From: Prosthecobacter sp.
GTDB taxonomy: Bacteria; Verrucomicrobiota; Verrucomicrobiia; Verrucomicrobiales; Verrucomicrobiaceae
Direction of reading: 5' to 3'
DNA length: 64,000 bases
NCBI GenBank assembly: GCA_019186985.1
Contig: JABARQ010000008.1
Coordinates: 42,288 to 106,287, forward strand
The notes under the pieces are model-generated. The model was not told the origin of the DNA, made no database searches, and was given only the letters and a program-made list of their open reading frames with translations. The position numbers and the translations under genes were made by a program. Every line of letters begins with the position of its first letter. Position 1 is the stretch's first letter. This document shows, one piece after another, positions 41,462 to 51,369 of this stretch.

Positions 41462-42757
41462 TCAGCGGCCGGCCTTCATTTCGCGGACGTGGGCCAGGGC
41501 GGCGTCCTGCATGAACTTCGTGGCCCCCGGGGTGTTCTTGTGTCCGGCCAGGGTGTCGATGTGGATCTTCCTGGGAATGCCCAGCGCGTTGTAGGCGGCG
41601 TAGACGCTGGTGGGCGGGCAGGTGGTGTCGATGAAGCCCACGGTGACCGCCGCACCCTTGGCATGGCAGCGTTGGGCGAAGTTGACGTTGTCGAAGTAGC
41701 GCGCGGTCTGCAGCTCGGCCTCGTCAGGCCTGCCGTCGGTGATCGTCACGAGCTTGGGCCAGCCGTTGATGCGGTTGACGACCGTGCCCGAGTGGTCGCA
41801 TCCGGCGGGTACGCCGGCGCAGATGAAGGTGACGCGTTCGTCGAGAGCCCCGGCGGCGAAGGCCTGGAAGCCGCCCTGGCTGCTGCCATAGACGATCACG
41901 GTTTTGCCGTCCCATTCCGGCTGCGCGGTGAGGAAGTCGATGGCGCGGACGAGGCGCAGGAACATGCCCTTGAAGTAGTTTTTCTCACGGTCGGAGCGGC
42001 CGACGTAGCGGTAATCCTTCAGCGCCCCTGCGGCCAGGTCCTGGTAGAAGGCGGCGGGCTTGCCGTTGGGGATGCCGTGGGCGTTGATGTCCATGGCGAG
42101 CATGCCGCCCTCGCGCTCGGTCCAGGCCATCGCGCCGAGGCTGGAGCCGCCGACACCGGCGCCGTGAACAAAAAGGATGGCAGGGCAGGACTTCGGGGCG
42201 GCGTTTTTGGGACGGCCGTAGTAGCCGGAAACGGGAGCGCCGAGGCAGTCCACCTGGACATCGAACGCCTCCGCCCCTTTGACGGCCGTCGGCACCGGCG
42301 TCAGCGTGGACTTCACCGGCACCCTGGCGAGCGCGGCCTTCTGCGCGGCCCAGAAGCTGTCGAAGTCCTCCGGCACAGGCAGGCTGGGCTTGATCTGGTC
42401 CGGGTCACAGGCGGCTGCGGCCATGGCGGAGGCGGTGCTCTTAGGGGCGGAGATGCGGACGAGGGTGAAGCCGGGCTTGCCGACCTTCACGGAGAGGGAG
42501 CCCCTGCCCCGGGTCAGGGCGATGGTTTGCGCTGGCCGCGGATTCCAGCCGTCCTCGGAAATGTTGGCCGTCACGGCAGTCAGGGCCGGATCACTGGACT
42601 CGATCTGAAACGTCGCCGTGTCACCGGCATGATAGGTGGCATCCGCACGATCTGTCACGACCTTGAGAGTGAGGGCCGGAGCGGAGGCTGGCTGCGTCTG
42701 AGCCAGGGCGGCGCCGAGGCAGGCGGGAAGAATGAGGAGAAGGCGGCGGGAGAACAT
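41462..42757 (-). CDS. acetyl xylan esterase-like alpha/beta hydrolase (CE7/AXE1)
   Basis: About 431 residues from ATG 42757. A signal peptide (FSRRLLLILPACLGAALA) is followed by a beta-sandwich domain (about 28-110) and an AXE1/CE7 hydrolase: SLPVPEDFDSFWAAQKAAL, the nucleophile in YGSSQGGFQA, the GCDHSG segment, an Asp near GFIDTTCPP, and the catalytic His in LAGHKNTPGA. CE7 enzymes remove acetyl groups from xylo-oligosaccharides and cephalosporins. I reject upstream in-frame starts because the signal peptide fits 42757. It is divergent from the large surface protein gene. Confidence 0.85.
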   Translation of the reverse strand: MFSRRLLLILPACLGAALAQTQPASAPALTLKVVTDRADATYHAGDTATFQIESSDPALTAVTANISEDGWNPRPAQTIALTRGRGSLSVKVGKPGFTLVRISAPKSTASAMAAAACDPDQIKPSLPVPEDFDSFWAAQKAALARVPVKSTLTPVPTAVKGAEAFDVQVDCLGAPVSGYYGRPKNAAPKSCPAILFVHGAGVGGSSLGAMAWTEREGGMLAMDINAHGIPNGKPAAFYQDLAAGALKDYRYVGRSDREKNYFKGMFLRLVRAIDFLTAQPEWDGKTVIVYGSSQGGFQAFAAGALDERVTFICAGVPAGCDHSGTVVNRINGWPKLVTITDGRPDEAELQTARYFDNVNFAQRCHAKGAAVTVGFIDTTCPPTSVYAAYNALGIPRKIHIDTLAGHKNTPGATKFMQDAALAHVREMKAGR

Positions 42758-42953
42758 CAGCCATCTCAAACGTGCCCAGAACGGAGCTTCTTTGAGCAAT
42801 GCCCGCAGCAGTGGCACGCGTAGTCTGGTGCGACTGCGAGTTCGGCTGCCAAGATGATGCATCAAACAGGCAGGCTTCGTTGCTTTCTTTTGCTTGCATA
42901 AAGCTTTCATGGGCGGGTTACTCCATTTCGGCTTCATTCCCCCCTAACTACCC

Positions 42954-45900
42954 ATGAGCATTCCAAGCGTGTTGTCCGGTTTTGTGTTTGTCGGTTTTCT
43001 TGCTGTTGCCTCCCGTCTCGATGCGGCCCCGAGCATCGACACTCCACCCTCCTCCGCCACGCCGGCCTATGGGGCCACGGTCACGCTCAGCGCCTCGGTG
43101 ACGGCCGGACCGGGGGCCACCTTTGCCTGGATGCGTGACAGCACGACGCCGATCCTCAACGGCGGACGTTATTCTGGCGCCACCACGACCAGCCTGACCA
43201 TCACCGGCGCCAACAGCGCGGACAACGGCAGTTATGTCCTCACCGTCACCGATGGCACCGGCTCCACGTCCTCGACGCCTGCCACCATCACCGTCACCCA
43301 GTCGCCGGGCAGCCTGGATCCGGCCTACACAGGAGCCGGGGCAAATGGCGGCTCCACATTGATCTACACGAACAAGGTCCTGCACCTGCCGGACGGCCGC
43401 ACGCTGCTCGCCGTGAAGAACCAGTTCAACGGTGTGAGCGGCACCGCCACGAGCAATCTCGTGGAGATGTCCGCCACGGGTGTTGTGAGCCATCCCGGGC
43501 TGACCACGCCGGGCACGGGTGGAAAGTTCACCGGTGCCACGGGCGAGGTAACCAGCATCTTCCGCATGGGGGATGGCAGGATCCTTGTGGCCGGTGATTT
43601 TGCCACCCATCTCACGGATGCCAACGTCAGCAATGCACGCAACCGTGTGGCGAGATTGAACGCCAGCCTGACCCTCGACACCAGCTTCGTCCCTACCGGC
43701 CCGGGAGCCGCCGCCCGAGTCGTTTTTGCCGACAGCTACGGCCGCATCTATCTCGGGGGAGGCTTCATCAATTACGACAGCCTGCCGGGCTACAACTACC
43801 TCGTCCGCCTGAAGGATGACGGCACGCTGGACCGCAGCTTCAAGCCCCAGCTCAATGGTGAGGTGAAGGACGTGGTGATCCAAAAGGATGGCAAATTCAT
43901 CGTCGCCGGCGCCTTTGACGGCTATGTGGGCGTCACTTCCGGCAGCGTGCCGAAGGTGCTGCGTTTTCTTGCGGACGGCAGCATCGACACCAGCTACACG
44001 CCCAGCGTCTCCGCCACGCCGTTCAACATCGGCGGCCTGGCCCTGGATGACGCCGACAACCTGTACCTGTCCGTTTCTGCCACGAGCGTCACCGTCCTCC
44101 GGTTCCAGCCCGATGGGACGGTGGATACGGCTTTCAACCTGCAGTCGGTGCCGAACAACTTCGTCGGCCCCGTGGTCGTGCAGCCGGGGGGCAAGCTGGC
44201 TTATGCCGGACAGTTTACTTCACCGAACGCCCGTCTCTTCCGAGTTAACACCAGTGATGGCAGCGATGACGGTGGTTTTGGCATCACCACGGGCTTCAAC
44301 ACGACTTCAATCAACAATTTTCAGATCCTCGGCCTCAGCTCCGACCCCATCGGCCGCCTGTGGGTGACCGGCAGGGAGTTCAGCACCTACAACGGCAGCA
44401 CGGCCAACCGCTTTGCTGTGATCCAGGGCAGCGCCGGGCCGCAGCTCGCGTTTGTAGCGCAGCCGACGGGCCGTGTGGCGAACGCCGCCGGCAGCGTCAG
44501 CTTCACGGCCCACGCCACGGGAAACAACGGCTTCACCTATCTTTGGCATAAAAATGGTTCGCCGCTCAGCAATGGCGGGCGCTTCTCCGGCGTGGACACG
44601 AACACGCTCACGATTTCGGGCCTCGAGGAAGGCGATGAAGGCGGCTATTCGGTGGTGGTCAGCAGTCCGGGCGTCAGCTCCATCACCAGCCGGGTGGCCG
44701 GCCTTGAGGTGCTTGGGGCGCCTGAGATCACGCTGGATCCGGTGGCGCAGAGCGTGGATTTCGGCGGTTCGGCCACCTTCACGGGAGCCGCCGTCGGTGC
44801 CACGCCGCTCAGCTACCAGTGGTTCTACAATGACACGGCCCTCAGCAACGGCGCCGGTGTCAGCGGGGCCACCAGTGACACGCTGACGCTCACGAACATC
44901 GACTTCAATGATGCCGGAAGTTACAAGCTGCGCGCCACCAACGGCCTGGGCGAGGACTTCAGCGCCGCCGTCACGCTGACCGTGCAGAAGCGGCCCGGCG
45001 GCATCGCCGCCAGCACGAACCCGCTGCCGATGTTCAACGGCGAGGTTCACGCCATCTGCCTGCTTCCCGACGGCTCCTATGTCCTGGGCGGTGCCTTTCA
45101 TACGGTTTCAATGAATGGCGGGTCCAGCTACTCCAACCGCTCCGGACTGGCCCGCATCCTGGCCAACGGCACCCTGGACACGAGCTTTCCCACGGTGGGC
45201 GGCAGCGTGCATTGCGTGGAGGTTGACTCGGCCGGCAGGATCTTCATCGGCGGCACTATCACCAGCGTGACCAGCGGGACCTCGACCGTCAACCGCATCA
45301 ATGTGGCGAGGCTGGTGAGCTCGGGTTCCAGCTACGTTCTGGACACGGCCTTTGACACCAGCACCAGCGGTCCTGATGACATTGTTTACAGCCTTGCCCC
45401 GGTGGGTGACGGCTCGGTGTACATCGCGGGCAACTTTGAAAAAGTCGGTGCCACGGCCGATAAATTCACGGGCGATGATTTCACCGCACGGCTGGGGCCG
45501 AACGGTGCGCTGGCTTCAAGCTACACTTCCGGGGCGTCCAACACGACCTACGCCCTGCTGCGCAACAGCAATGGCAGCCTCTATGTCGGTGGCAGCAGCA
45601 ACCTTTGGAATGAAACGACCCTCTTCCCCGGCACTCCCTGGCGCCGGCTGGTCCTGGTCTCCGCAGCGGGGGGGCGCACGGCCTCCTTCACGCCTCCAGG
45701 CACCTTTCCTAGCTTCCCGATCGTTCATACGATGCTCAAGCTGGCGGACGGGTCCCTGCTGCTGGGCTGCAACTGGATCGGCAGCTACGTCGCCCGTGTG
45801 AACGGTGCGACCGGCGCCATGTTCACTTACACAACCGCGCATCCAATCACGGTCGGCGCCCTGGCCCAGCAGCCGGATGGCAAGGTGCTTATCGGCAGCA

Positions 45901-48554
45901 CCCTGGGCATGTTCACGCGCAATTCACCGGTCGATGGAACCCTGGACACGTCGATGGACATCGGCACGGGCTTCAACAGCGGCATCAATGACATCAAGGT
46001 GGATGGTTCCGGCCGCATCTTCGTGGTCGGCAACTTCACCAGCTACAACGGCGTCACCCGCAACCGTTTCGTGATCCTCAACGGCGGTGACCTGGACTCC
46101 CGGACACAGCCGAAGCCCGGACAAACCATCACCTTTGCCGACATCGCCGACCGCGCCTTTGTGCCTGGCAACGCGGCCGCGAACACGGTGACGATCACGC
46201 CGCCGACCTCCTCCTCCGGCCTGCCCGTGACGACGGTGGTGACCAGCGGCCCTGCCACGCTTGCCGGCGGCAAGCTGACCTTCACCGGTGCGGGCACCGT
46301 GGTGCTGACGGCTTCCCAGGCGGGCAATGACAACTTCTCGGCCGCCAGCCTTTCCCAGACCATTGAAGTTTCCAAGGCTCCGCAAACCCTGACCTTTGCG
46401 CCGATGATCGACCGGCCGACGGGCAGCGCGCCCTTCCTGCTCAGCGGCAGCACCAGTTCGGGACTGCCGGTGCATTTCCAGCTTCTTGGCGGGCCGGCCA
46501 CGATCAGCGGCAACCTCATCACGCTCACGGGCGTGACCGGCACGGTTTCCATCCGGGCCACGCAGGCCGGTGACGCGAACTTTGCGGACGCGGGTTTTGT
46601 GGATCAGAGCTTCGAGGTGTTTGAGGGCGTGCCCGCGCTTCTTCCGCAGGTGATCAGCTTCAATCCGCTGCCCCCGCGCTCGGCCAACGAGGCTGCGTTT
46701 AATGTCGCCGCCACCTCGACCTCCGGCCTGCCGGTGACGTTCACGGTGACCTCCGGGCCGGCCAGCATCGCCGGCAGCCTGGTCACGCTGAGCGGTGCGA
46801 CCGGCACGGTGGTGATCACGGCCACGCAGCCTGGCAATGCGAACTTCCTGCCCGCCAAGCCCGTTTCTCAAAGCTTCAAGGTCGGCGCTCCGGCCACGAG
46901 CCTGACGCTGGCCAACCTCGTGCAGACCTACACCGGCACGCCTCGCCCCATCAGCGTGATCGGTGGAACGGCGGACACGATCTATTACACCGTCAACAAG
47001 GTGAAGGGCACCACGCCGCCCACGGCGGCAGGAAGTTATGCGGTGGAGGCCGTCAGCGGCACCGGGGCGTCGGCGGTGAAAAAATCCGGCATGCTCACGA
47101 TCAACAAAGCGCCCCTCACGATCACGGCGGATGACAAGCGCCGCTTTGTCGGCCAGGCGAACCCGCTGCTCACCTTCGCCTACTCCGGCTTCCTGGGATC
47201 CGACAACGCCTCCAATGCATTCACCAAGCCGCCCACGATCTCCACGAAGGCGACTCCGGCCAGCGCGGGCGGCAGCTACCCGATCATTCCTGCGGGCGGC
47301 TCGGCGGCGAACTACAGCCTTGTCTATGTGAACGGAAACCTGGAGGTCGAGAGCTGGGGCGGCCAGTATGAAGCCCTGCTGGAAAAACCCGGCGAAGAGC
47401 TTCCCGTGGGCAAGATCGAGTTCACCGTCGCTGCGAACAGCATCGACTTCACCGGCAAGCTCTACACCGCCAAAAACGCCGCCGCCTCCTTCAAGGGCAA
47501 GCTGTCCACCAACCTGGATGCCGAGACGGCCACCGGCAGCGCCAACGCGGTCGTGGGTTCGGGATCCAACGCCGTGACCTACGGCATCAGCTTGAACCCG
47601 CTGCCGCTGGACGGGCGCTTCACCGCCAGTGTGACCCGTGCGGTGGGATCGGCCGCAGCGACCGCCTTTGGCGACACCAGCATCGGTGAAAAGCTGCGCC
47701 TGGCCTCCGGCAAACCCGCCGAAACCTATGCCGGGGCGCACACCCTGATCATCGACCCGCCGGAGCATCTCACCGCCAGTGTCCTGCCGCTGCCCGGAGG
47801 CAGTGGTTATGCCACTGCGGTGATTGACTCGAAGGGCAAGCTGACGCTGGCCGGTGCGCTCGCGGACGGCACCAAGATCACCGCCTCGCTCCTGCCCGAC
47901 GCGAACCGCGGCTACCGGCTCTACCTGCTGCCCTACTCCGGACGCACCGACAGCTACTTTGCCGCCTGGCTTGACCTTGTGGATCATCCGGACCTGACGG
48001 GCCGCGGCTGCATTCCCGCGAACACCCAGATCGCCTACTGGGCCAAGTCTGCGCCCGTTCCCGCCAGCAAGGATGCGAACTACCGTGACGGCTTCCCGGA
48101 GGCTTCTGCCTCGCTCATCCTGGACCCCTGGCTGCCGCCCGTGGCCGCCAAGACGCCCAATCCGGCCATCACGCTTCTGCAGCGTCTGGGGCTGGGCCTT
48201 TCCGGTGACATGACGCCGCTCTTTGATGCAACGGCCTCCGGCCTGACCAGTGATCTGCCCACGCAGCTGTCGCTGGCCGCCACGGGCAAGGTGGGCGTCG
48301 TCCTGCCGGAGGGAAACGCCCGTGGCTTCAAGATGACCGTCGCTCCGGCCACCGGCGTGTATTCGGGCAGTTTCACCGTTCCCAACGGCAGCAAGTCCGC
48401 CACGGTGAACTTCAACGGCATCCTGCGCCAGCCCGCTTCGGGGGAAACCGATCCCGCCTTCCTGGGCGGCGGCTTTGGACTCATCCCGCAGCTCACCGGC
48501 CAGTCAGCCGGCAGCACCTCCACGGATGTCAGCATGGACCGTCCGGGCGATTGA
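42954..48554 (+). CDS. large secreted protein with Ig, delta-60 repeat and MBG domains
   Basis: 1,866 residues with a signal peptide (ending SRLDAA). An Ig-like domain (25-115) is followed by delta-60-type propeller repeats with DGRTLLAV, KDGKFIVAGAF and PDGTVDTAF (about 120-480), two more Ig-like domains (500-680), a second delta-60 series (690-1045), three related cadherin/MBG-like repeats with SGLPVxFxxxSGPAxI (1060-1310), an MBG_2-like domain (1370-1465), and a 400-residue C-terminal domain with GNAR and WAKSAPVPASKD seen in other verrucomicrobial surface proteins. No cell-wall anchor is visible. Probably an extracellular binding protein. The reading frame is unbroken. Confidence 0.85.
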   Translation: MSIPSVLSGFVFVGFLAVASRLDAAPSIDTPPSSATPAYGATVTLSASVTAGPGATFAWMRDSTTPILNGGRYSGATTTSLTITGANSADNGSYVLTVTDGTGSTSSTPATITVTQSPGSLDPAYTGAGANGGSTLIYTNKVLHLPDGRTLLAVKNQFNGVSGTATSNLVEMSATGVVSHPGLTTPGTGGKFTGATGEVTSIFRMGDGRILVAGDFATHLTDANVSNARNRVARLNASLTLDTSFVPTGPGAAARVVFADSYGRIYLGGGFINYDSLPGYNYLVRLKDDGTLDRSFKPQLNGEVKDVVIQKDGKFIVAGAFDGYVGVTSGSVPKVLRFLADGSIDTSYTPSVSATPFNIGGLALDDADNLYLSVSATSVTVLRFQPDGTVDTAFNLQSVPNNFVGPVVVQPGGKLAYAGQFTSPNARLFRVNTSDGSDDGGFGITTGFNTTSINNFQILGLSSDPIGRLWVTGREFSTYNGSTANRFAVIQGSAGPQLAFVAQPTGRVANAAGSVSFTAHATGNNGFTYLWHKNGSPLSNGGRFSGVDTNTLTISGLEEGDEGGYSVVVSSPGVSSITSRVAGLEVLGAPEITLDPVAQSVDFGGSATFTGAAVGATPLSYQWFYNDTALSNGAGVSGATSDTLTLTNIDFNDAGSYKLRATNGLGEDFSAAVTLTVQKRPGGIAASTNPLPMFNGEVHAICLLPDGSYVLGGAFHTVSMNGGSSYSNRSGLARILANGTLDTSFPTVGGSVHCVEVDSAGRIFIGGTITSVTSGTSTVNRINVARLVSSGSSYVLDTAFDTSTSGPDDIVYSLAPVGDGSVYIAGNFEKVGATADKFTGDDFTARLGPNGALASSYTSGASNTTYALLRNSNGSLYVGGSSNLWNETTLFPGTPWRRLVLVSAAGGRTASFTPPGTFPSFPIVHTMLKLADGSLLLGCNWIGSYVARVNGATGAMFTYTTAHPITVGALAQQPDGKVLIGSTLGMFTRNSPVDGTLDTSMDIGTGFNSGINDIKVDGSGRIFVVGNFTSYNGVTRNRFVILNGGDLDSRTQPKPGQTITFADIADRAFVPGNAAANTVTITPPTSSSGLPVTTVVTSGPATLAGGKLTFTGAGTVVLTASQAGNDNFSAASLSQTIEVSKAPQTLTFAPMIDRPTGSAPFLLSGSTSSGLPVHFQLLGGPATISGNLITLTGVTGTVSIRATQAGDANFADAGFVDQSFEVFEGVPALLPQVISFNPLPPRSANEAAFNVAATSTSGLPVTFTVTSGPASIAGSLVTLSGATGTVVITATQPGNANFLPAKPVSQSFKVGAPATSLTLANLVQTYTGTPRPISVIGGTADTIYYTVNKVKGTTPPTAAGSYAVEAVSGTGASAVKKSGMLTINKAPLTITADDKRRFVGQANPLLTFAYSGFLGSDNASNAFTKPPTISTKATPASAGGSYPIIPAGGSAANYSLVYVNGNLEVESWGGQYEALLEKPGEELPVGKIEFTVAANSIDFTGKLYTAKNAAASFKGKLSTNLDAETATGSANAVVGSGSNAVTYGISLNPLPLDGRFTASVTRAVGSAAATAFGDTSIGEKLRLASGKPAETYAGAHTLIIDPPEHLTASVLPLPGGSGYATAVIDSKGKLTLAGALADGTKITASLLPDANRGYRLYLLPYSGRTDSYFAAWLDLVDHPDLTGRGCIPANTQIAYWAKSAPVPASKDANYRDGFPEASASLILDPWLPPVAAKTPNPAITLLQRLGLGLSGDMTPLFDATASGLTSDLPTQLSLAATGKVGVVLPEGNARGFKMTVAPATGVYSGSFTVPNGSKSATVNFNGILRQPASGETDPAFLGGGFGLIPQLTGQSAGSTSTDVSMDRPGD

Positions 48555-48632
48555 ACCGGAGGCGCACGCGGCGGGCTCTGTCAGGTGATCGACATTGACA
48601 GACGCGCCTCGTTTCGGGTGTTTTGAAAGGCC

Positions 48633-51359
48633 ATGCGTTTCACCCTTCCGTCTGTTCTCGCCTCTGCCGCCCTGATCGGCCTGCCGCTGCCTTCGCCGGG
48701 GGCCGATCATAAGGACGCCAGGGGCAATCCCTCGCCCTGGGGCGAGTGGGTGGAGCCGGACTTTCCGTTTTTCAGCAGCGTCCTGGACTGCCGTGACCTG
48801 GGGAAGGGTTTTCCGAAGGACAACCTGACGCCGCGCGGCCTCATCCTGAACCTGGGGCACAACCTGTGGGCCTGCTTTGACACCGACCTGCTGCGCATCG
48901 CCTGCATCTGGCAGGGCGAGCCCGGCCAGCCGCCGGTGACCCCGGAGGCGCTGGCGCCGGGCTCGTATCACGTTGCCGGACAGAAGACCAAGGATGGCCA
49001 GGAGCACCTGCCGAAGCCGGTGGGGACGGTTTGGCTGGCGAACGGACTTTATCCCGGCTGGCAGGTGGGTGAAAAACCCAGCTTCACGGATCCCCGCGAA
49101 CCGGCGCCGAGCAAGGAGGAGGCGGGACGTGGGCCGGTGAGCGGTGGCAGGTTCCTGGGGGTTGAGGTGGGACCATCGGGGGCCTGGCTGCGTTATCAGG
49201 TGAGCAAGACCATCATTCGTGAGCAGCTTCGTGCCGTTCTTCAAGGAGAGGTCCTGGTTGAAAGGACATTCGATATTTCAGCCGGCGGAGAACCTCTCCT
49301 GCTGGTCTTGCAGGGGGATGGCGGCATCGAGCAAAAACAGTTTGATGCCATGACACAGGAACAGCAGAGGAGCTACATCAATGCCCGTAGCGGTCTGAGT
49401 GGTTTAGGATCTGTCTCCGATGCACAGATCCAGCCAGGCATTGGTTATGCCGCAGTGCGGTTTCAGGCCTCCGCCGCTCCAAGGCAGGTGACAACGACCC
49501 TGTTCCGCGGCTCGCTCTTAAATTTGCGTGATGGCCGGGGCACGGAGGCAGCAAGCCCCAGCCTGAACAAGCACTGGTCACAGGTGGTCAAAACCCAGGC
49601 CACCCTCTCCACCTCGCAGGACGCCTATGTGCTCGACTCGATCCCGCTGCCGGTGCCGAATCCCTGGAAGCGCAACGTGAGGCTGGCGGACCTCGCCTTC
49701 CTCAATGACCAGGGCGATGCGGCGGGCGTGACCTTTGACGGCGATGTCTGGCTGATCTCCGGCCTGAAGGGCGACCTTCAAAACATCACCTGGAAACGTT
49801 TCGCCTCGGGGCTGCACGAGCCGATGAGCATCGTGGCACGAAACGGAGAGCTTTTCGTGTTCGACCGCAGCGGCGTCTGGCGCCTGGTGGATTCGGACAA
49901 GAACCGCGAGTGCGACCGCTATGAGATGTTCTGCAACCTCTTCGCGCAGACGGCGGAGACGCGCGAGTTTCCCAACTCGATGAAGCTGGGTCCGGACGGC
50001 GCGCTTTACATCTCCAAGGGCGGCCAGGAGGGCACCACGCGCGGCAAGCACAACGGCACCGTCATCAAGGTGGCGGCGGACGGGAAGTCTTTTGAAATCC
50101 TGGGTTATGGCCTGCGCCAGCCGTTCATCGGCGTGAACCCGCGTACTGGTCTGGTGACGGCGAGTGATCAGCAGGGCAACTACGTGCCCTCGACACCGCT
50201 GCACATCATCGAGCACCATCATTTCTACGGCCACCTGCCGACGGTGGCGCCGAAGGAGGAGTATCCGGAGACCATCACCGAACCGCTGACCTGGATCCCG
50301 CATCCCGTGAACCCGAGCGGTGTGACGCAGACCTGGCTGCTCGGTGCGAAGATGGGGCCGGTCAATGACGAGCTGATCCACATCGGCTACAACCGGCCCG
50401 AGCTGTTTCGCGTGCTCATGAAGAGGCAGCCGTCTTCCGGCCTGTCCCGCCCCCAGGCCGCCGTGGTGAGCTTCTCGCGCGACTTCGATTTTCCGACGCT
50501 GAACGCCGTGGTCAATCCGGCGGACGGCCAGCTTTACATCACCGGTTTCCAGGTCTGGGGCACGGTGGCGACGAAGCTCAGCGGGCTGGCCAGGATGCGC
50601 TGGACGGGAAAACCGCGCGTGCTGCTGAAGGAGGTGACCCCCACCGACAAGGGCGTGCTGCTGCGCTTCAATGAAAAGCTGGACGCGAAGCTGGCCACCG
50701 ACCCCGCCAGTTACAGCGCCGAGCGCTGGAACTACAGGCGCACCGCCGACTACGGCAGCCCGCATCTGAAGCCTGACGGCAGCACGGGGCAGGAGTTCAT
50801 GACGGCGAGCAGCGCCTACCTGAGCCAGGACGGCAGGAGCGTGCTGGTCGGCTTTCCGGACATGAAGGCGGGTGTCAGCCAGATGCGCATCGGCTGGGGG
50901 CTGAAGAGCGTCGATGGCCTGAAGGCGGAGAACACCGCCTACTTCAGCCCCTGGGAGCTGGCGAAGTTTGACGGAGAGAAGGAGGGCTTTGGCAGGATCG
51001 AGGTCGATCTGACGCCGCGTGCCGCCACCGCCGCCGTCCAGGTGAAGCCCACGGCGGAGGAGGGCGCGCGGTTGTACCAAATGTTTGGCTGCATGGCCTG
51101 TCACAGCACCGACGGCAGCACGGTGGGCAAGGTCGGGCCGAGCTGGAAGGGGTTGTTCGGCAGCGAGCGGGACATCGCCAAGGGCATCAAGGGCCGGGTG
51201 AAGGCGGATGCGGAGTATTTGAAGGAGTCGATCCTGAACCCGGGCGCCCGGGTGGTGAAGGGTTTTGAAAAGTTCGACACCGGCATGCCGATCTACGCGG
51301 GCATCCTGAACGAATCGCAGATCCAGAGCCTGATCCTTTACATCCAGACGCTGAAATGA
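48633..51359 (+). CDS. DUF6797-type exported protein with C-terminal cytochrome c
   Basis: 908 residues with a signal peptide (ending PSPGAD). An N-terminal DUF6797-like part (WGEWVEPDFPFFSSVLDCRD, then TPRGLILNLGHNLWACFDTD) is followed by a beta-propeller resembling soluble PQQ-dependent dehydrogenases (about 310-700: GLHEPMSI, FPNSMKLGPDGALYISKGGQ, GLRQPFIGVNPRTG), a linker domain, and a heme c domain with CMACH near 823-827 and a Met in DTGMPIYAGI. This architecture is common in Planctomycetes/Verrucomicrobia and probably oxidises sugars or alcohols in the periplasm, but substrates are not known. Propeller identity is moderately sure. Confidence 0.8.
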   Translation: MRFTLPSVLASAALIGLPLPSPGADHKDARGNPSPWGEWVEPDFPFFSSVLDCRDLGKGFPKDNLTPRGLILNLGHNLWACFDTDLLRIACIWQGEPGQPPVTPEALAPGSYHVAGQKTKDGQEHLPKPVGTVWLANGLYPGWQVGEKPSFTDPREPAPSKEEAGRGPVSGGRFLGVEVGPSGAWLRYQVSKTIIREQLRAVLQGEVLVERTFDISAGGEPLLLVLQGDGGIEQKQFDAMTQEQQRSYINARSGLSGLGSVSDAQIQPGIGYAAVRFQASAAPRQVTTTLFRGSLLNLRDGRGTEAASPSLNKHWSQVVKTQATLSTSQDAYVLDSIPLPVPNPWKRNVRLADLAFLNDQGDAAGVTFDGDVWLISGLKGDLQNITWKRFASGLHEPMSIVARNGELFVFDRSGVWRLVDSDKNRECDRYEMFCNLFAQTAETREFPNSMKLGPDGALYISKGGQEGTTRGKHNGTVIKVAADGKSFEILGYGLRQPFIGVNPRTGLVTASDQQGNYVPSTPLHIIEHHHFYGHLPTVAPKEEYPETITEPLTWIPHPVNPSGVTQTWLLGAKMGPVNDELIHIGYNRPELFRVLMKRQPSSGLSRPQAAVVSFSRDFDFPTLNAVVNPADGQLYITGFQVWGTVATKLSGLARMRWTGKPRVLLKEVTPTDKGVLLRFNEKLDAKLATDPASYSAERWNYRRTADYGSPHLKPDGSTGQEFMTASSAYLSQDGRSVLVGFPDMKAGVSQMRIGWGLKSVDGLKAENTAYFSPWELAKFDGEKEGFGRIEVDLTPRAATAAVQVKPTAEEGARLYQMFGCMACHSTDGSTVGKVGPSWKGLFGSERDIAKGIKGRVKADAEYLKESILNPGARVVKGFEKFDTGMPIYAGILNESQIQSLILYIQTLK

Positions 51360-51369
51360 GCCGGGCGGG

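Noticed and set aside
45924..47987. 687-codon minus-strand frame within the 1,866-residue gene
   Set aside because: Shadow of a clear plus-strand gene; Arg/Gly-rich with no domain.
48590..48632. TTGACA upstream of the DUF6797 gene as a promoter
   Set aside because: No acceptable -10 at 16-18 bp; a chance hexamer cannot be excluded.
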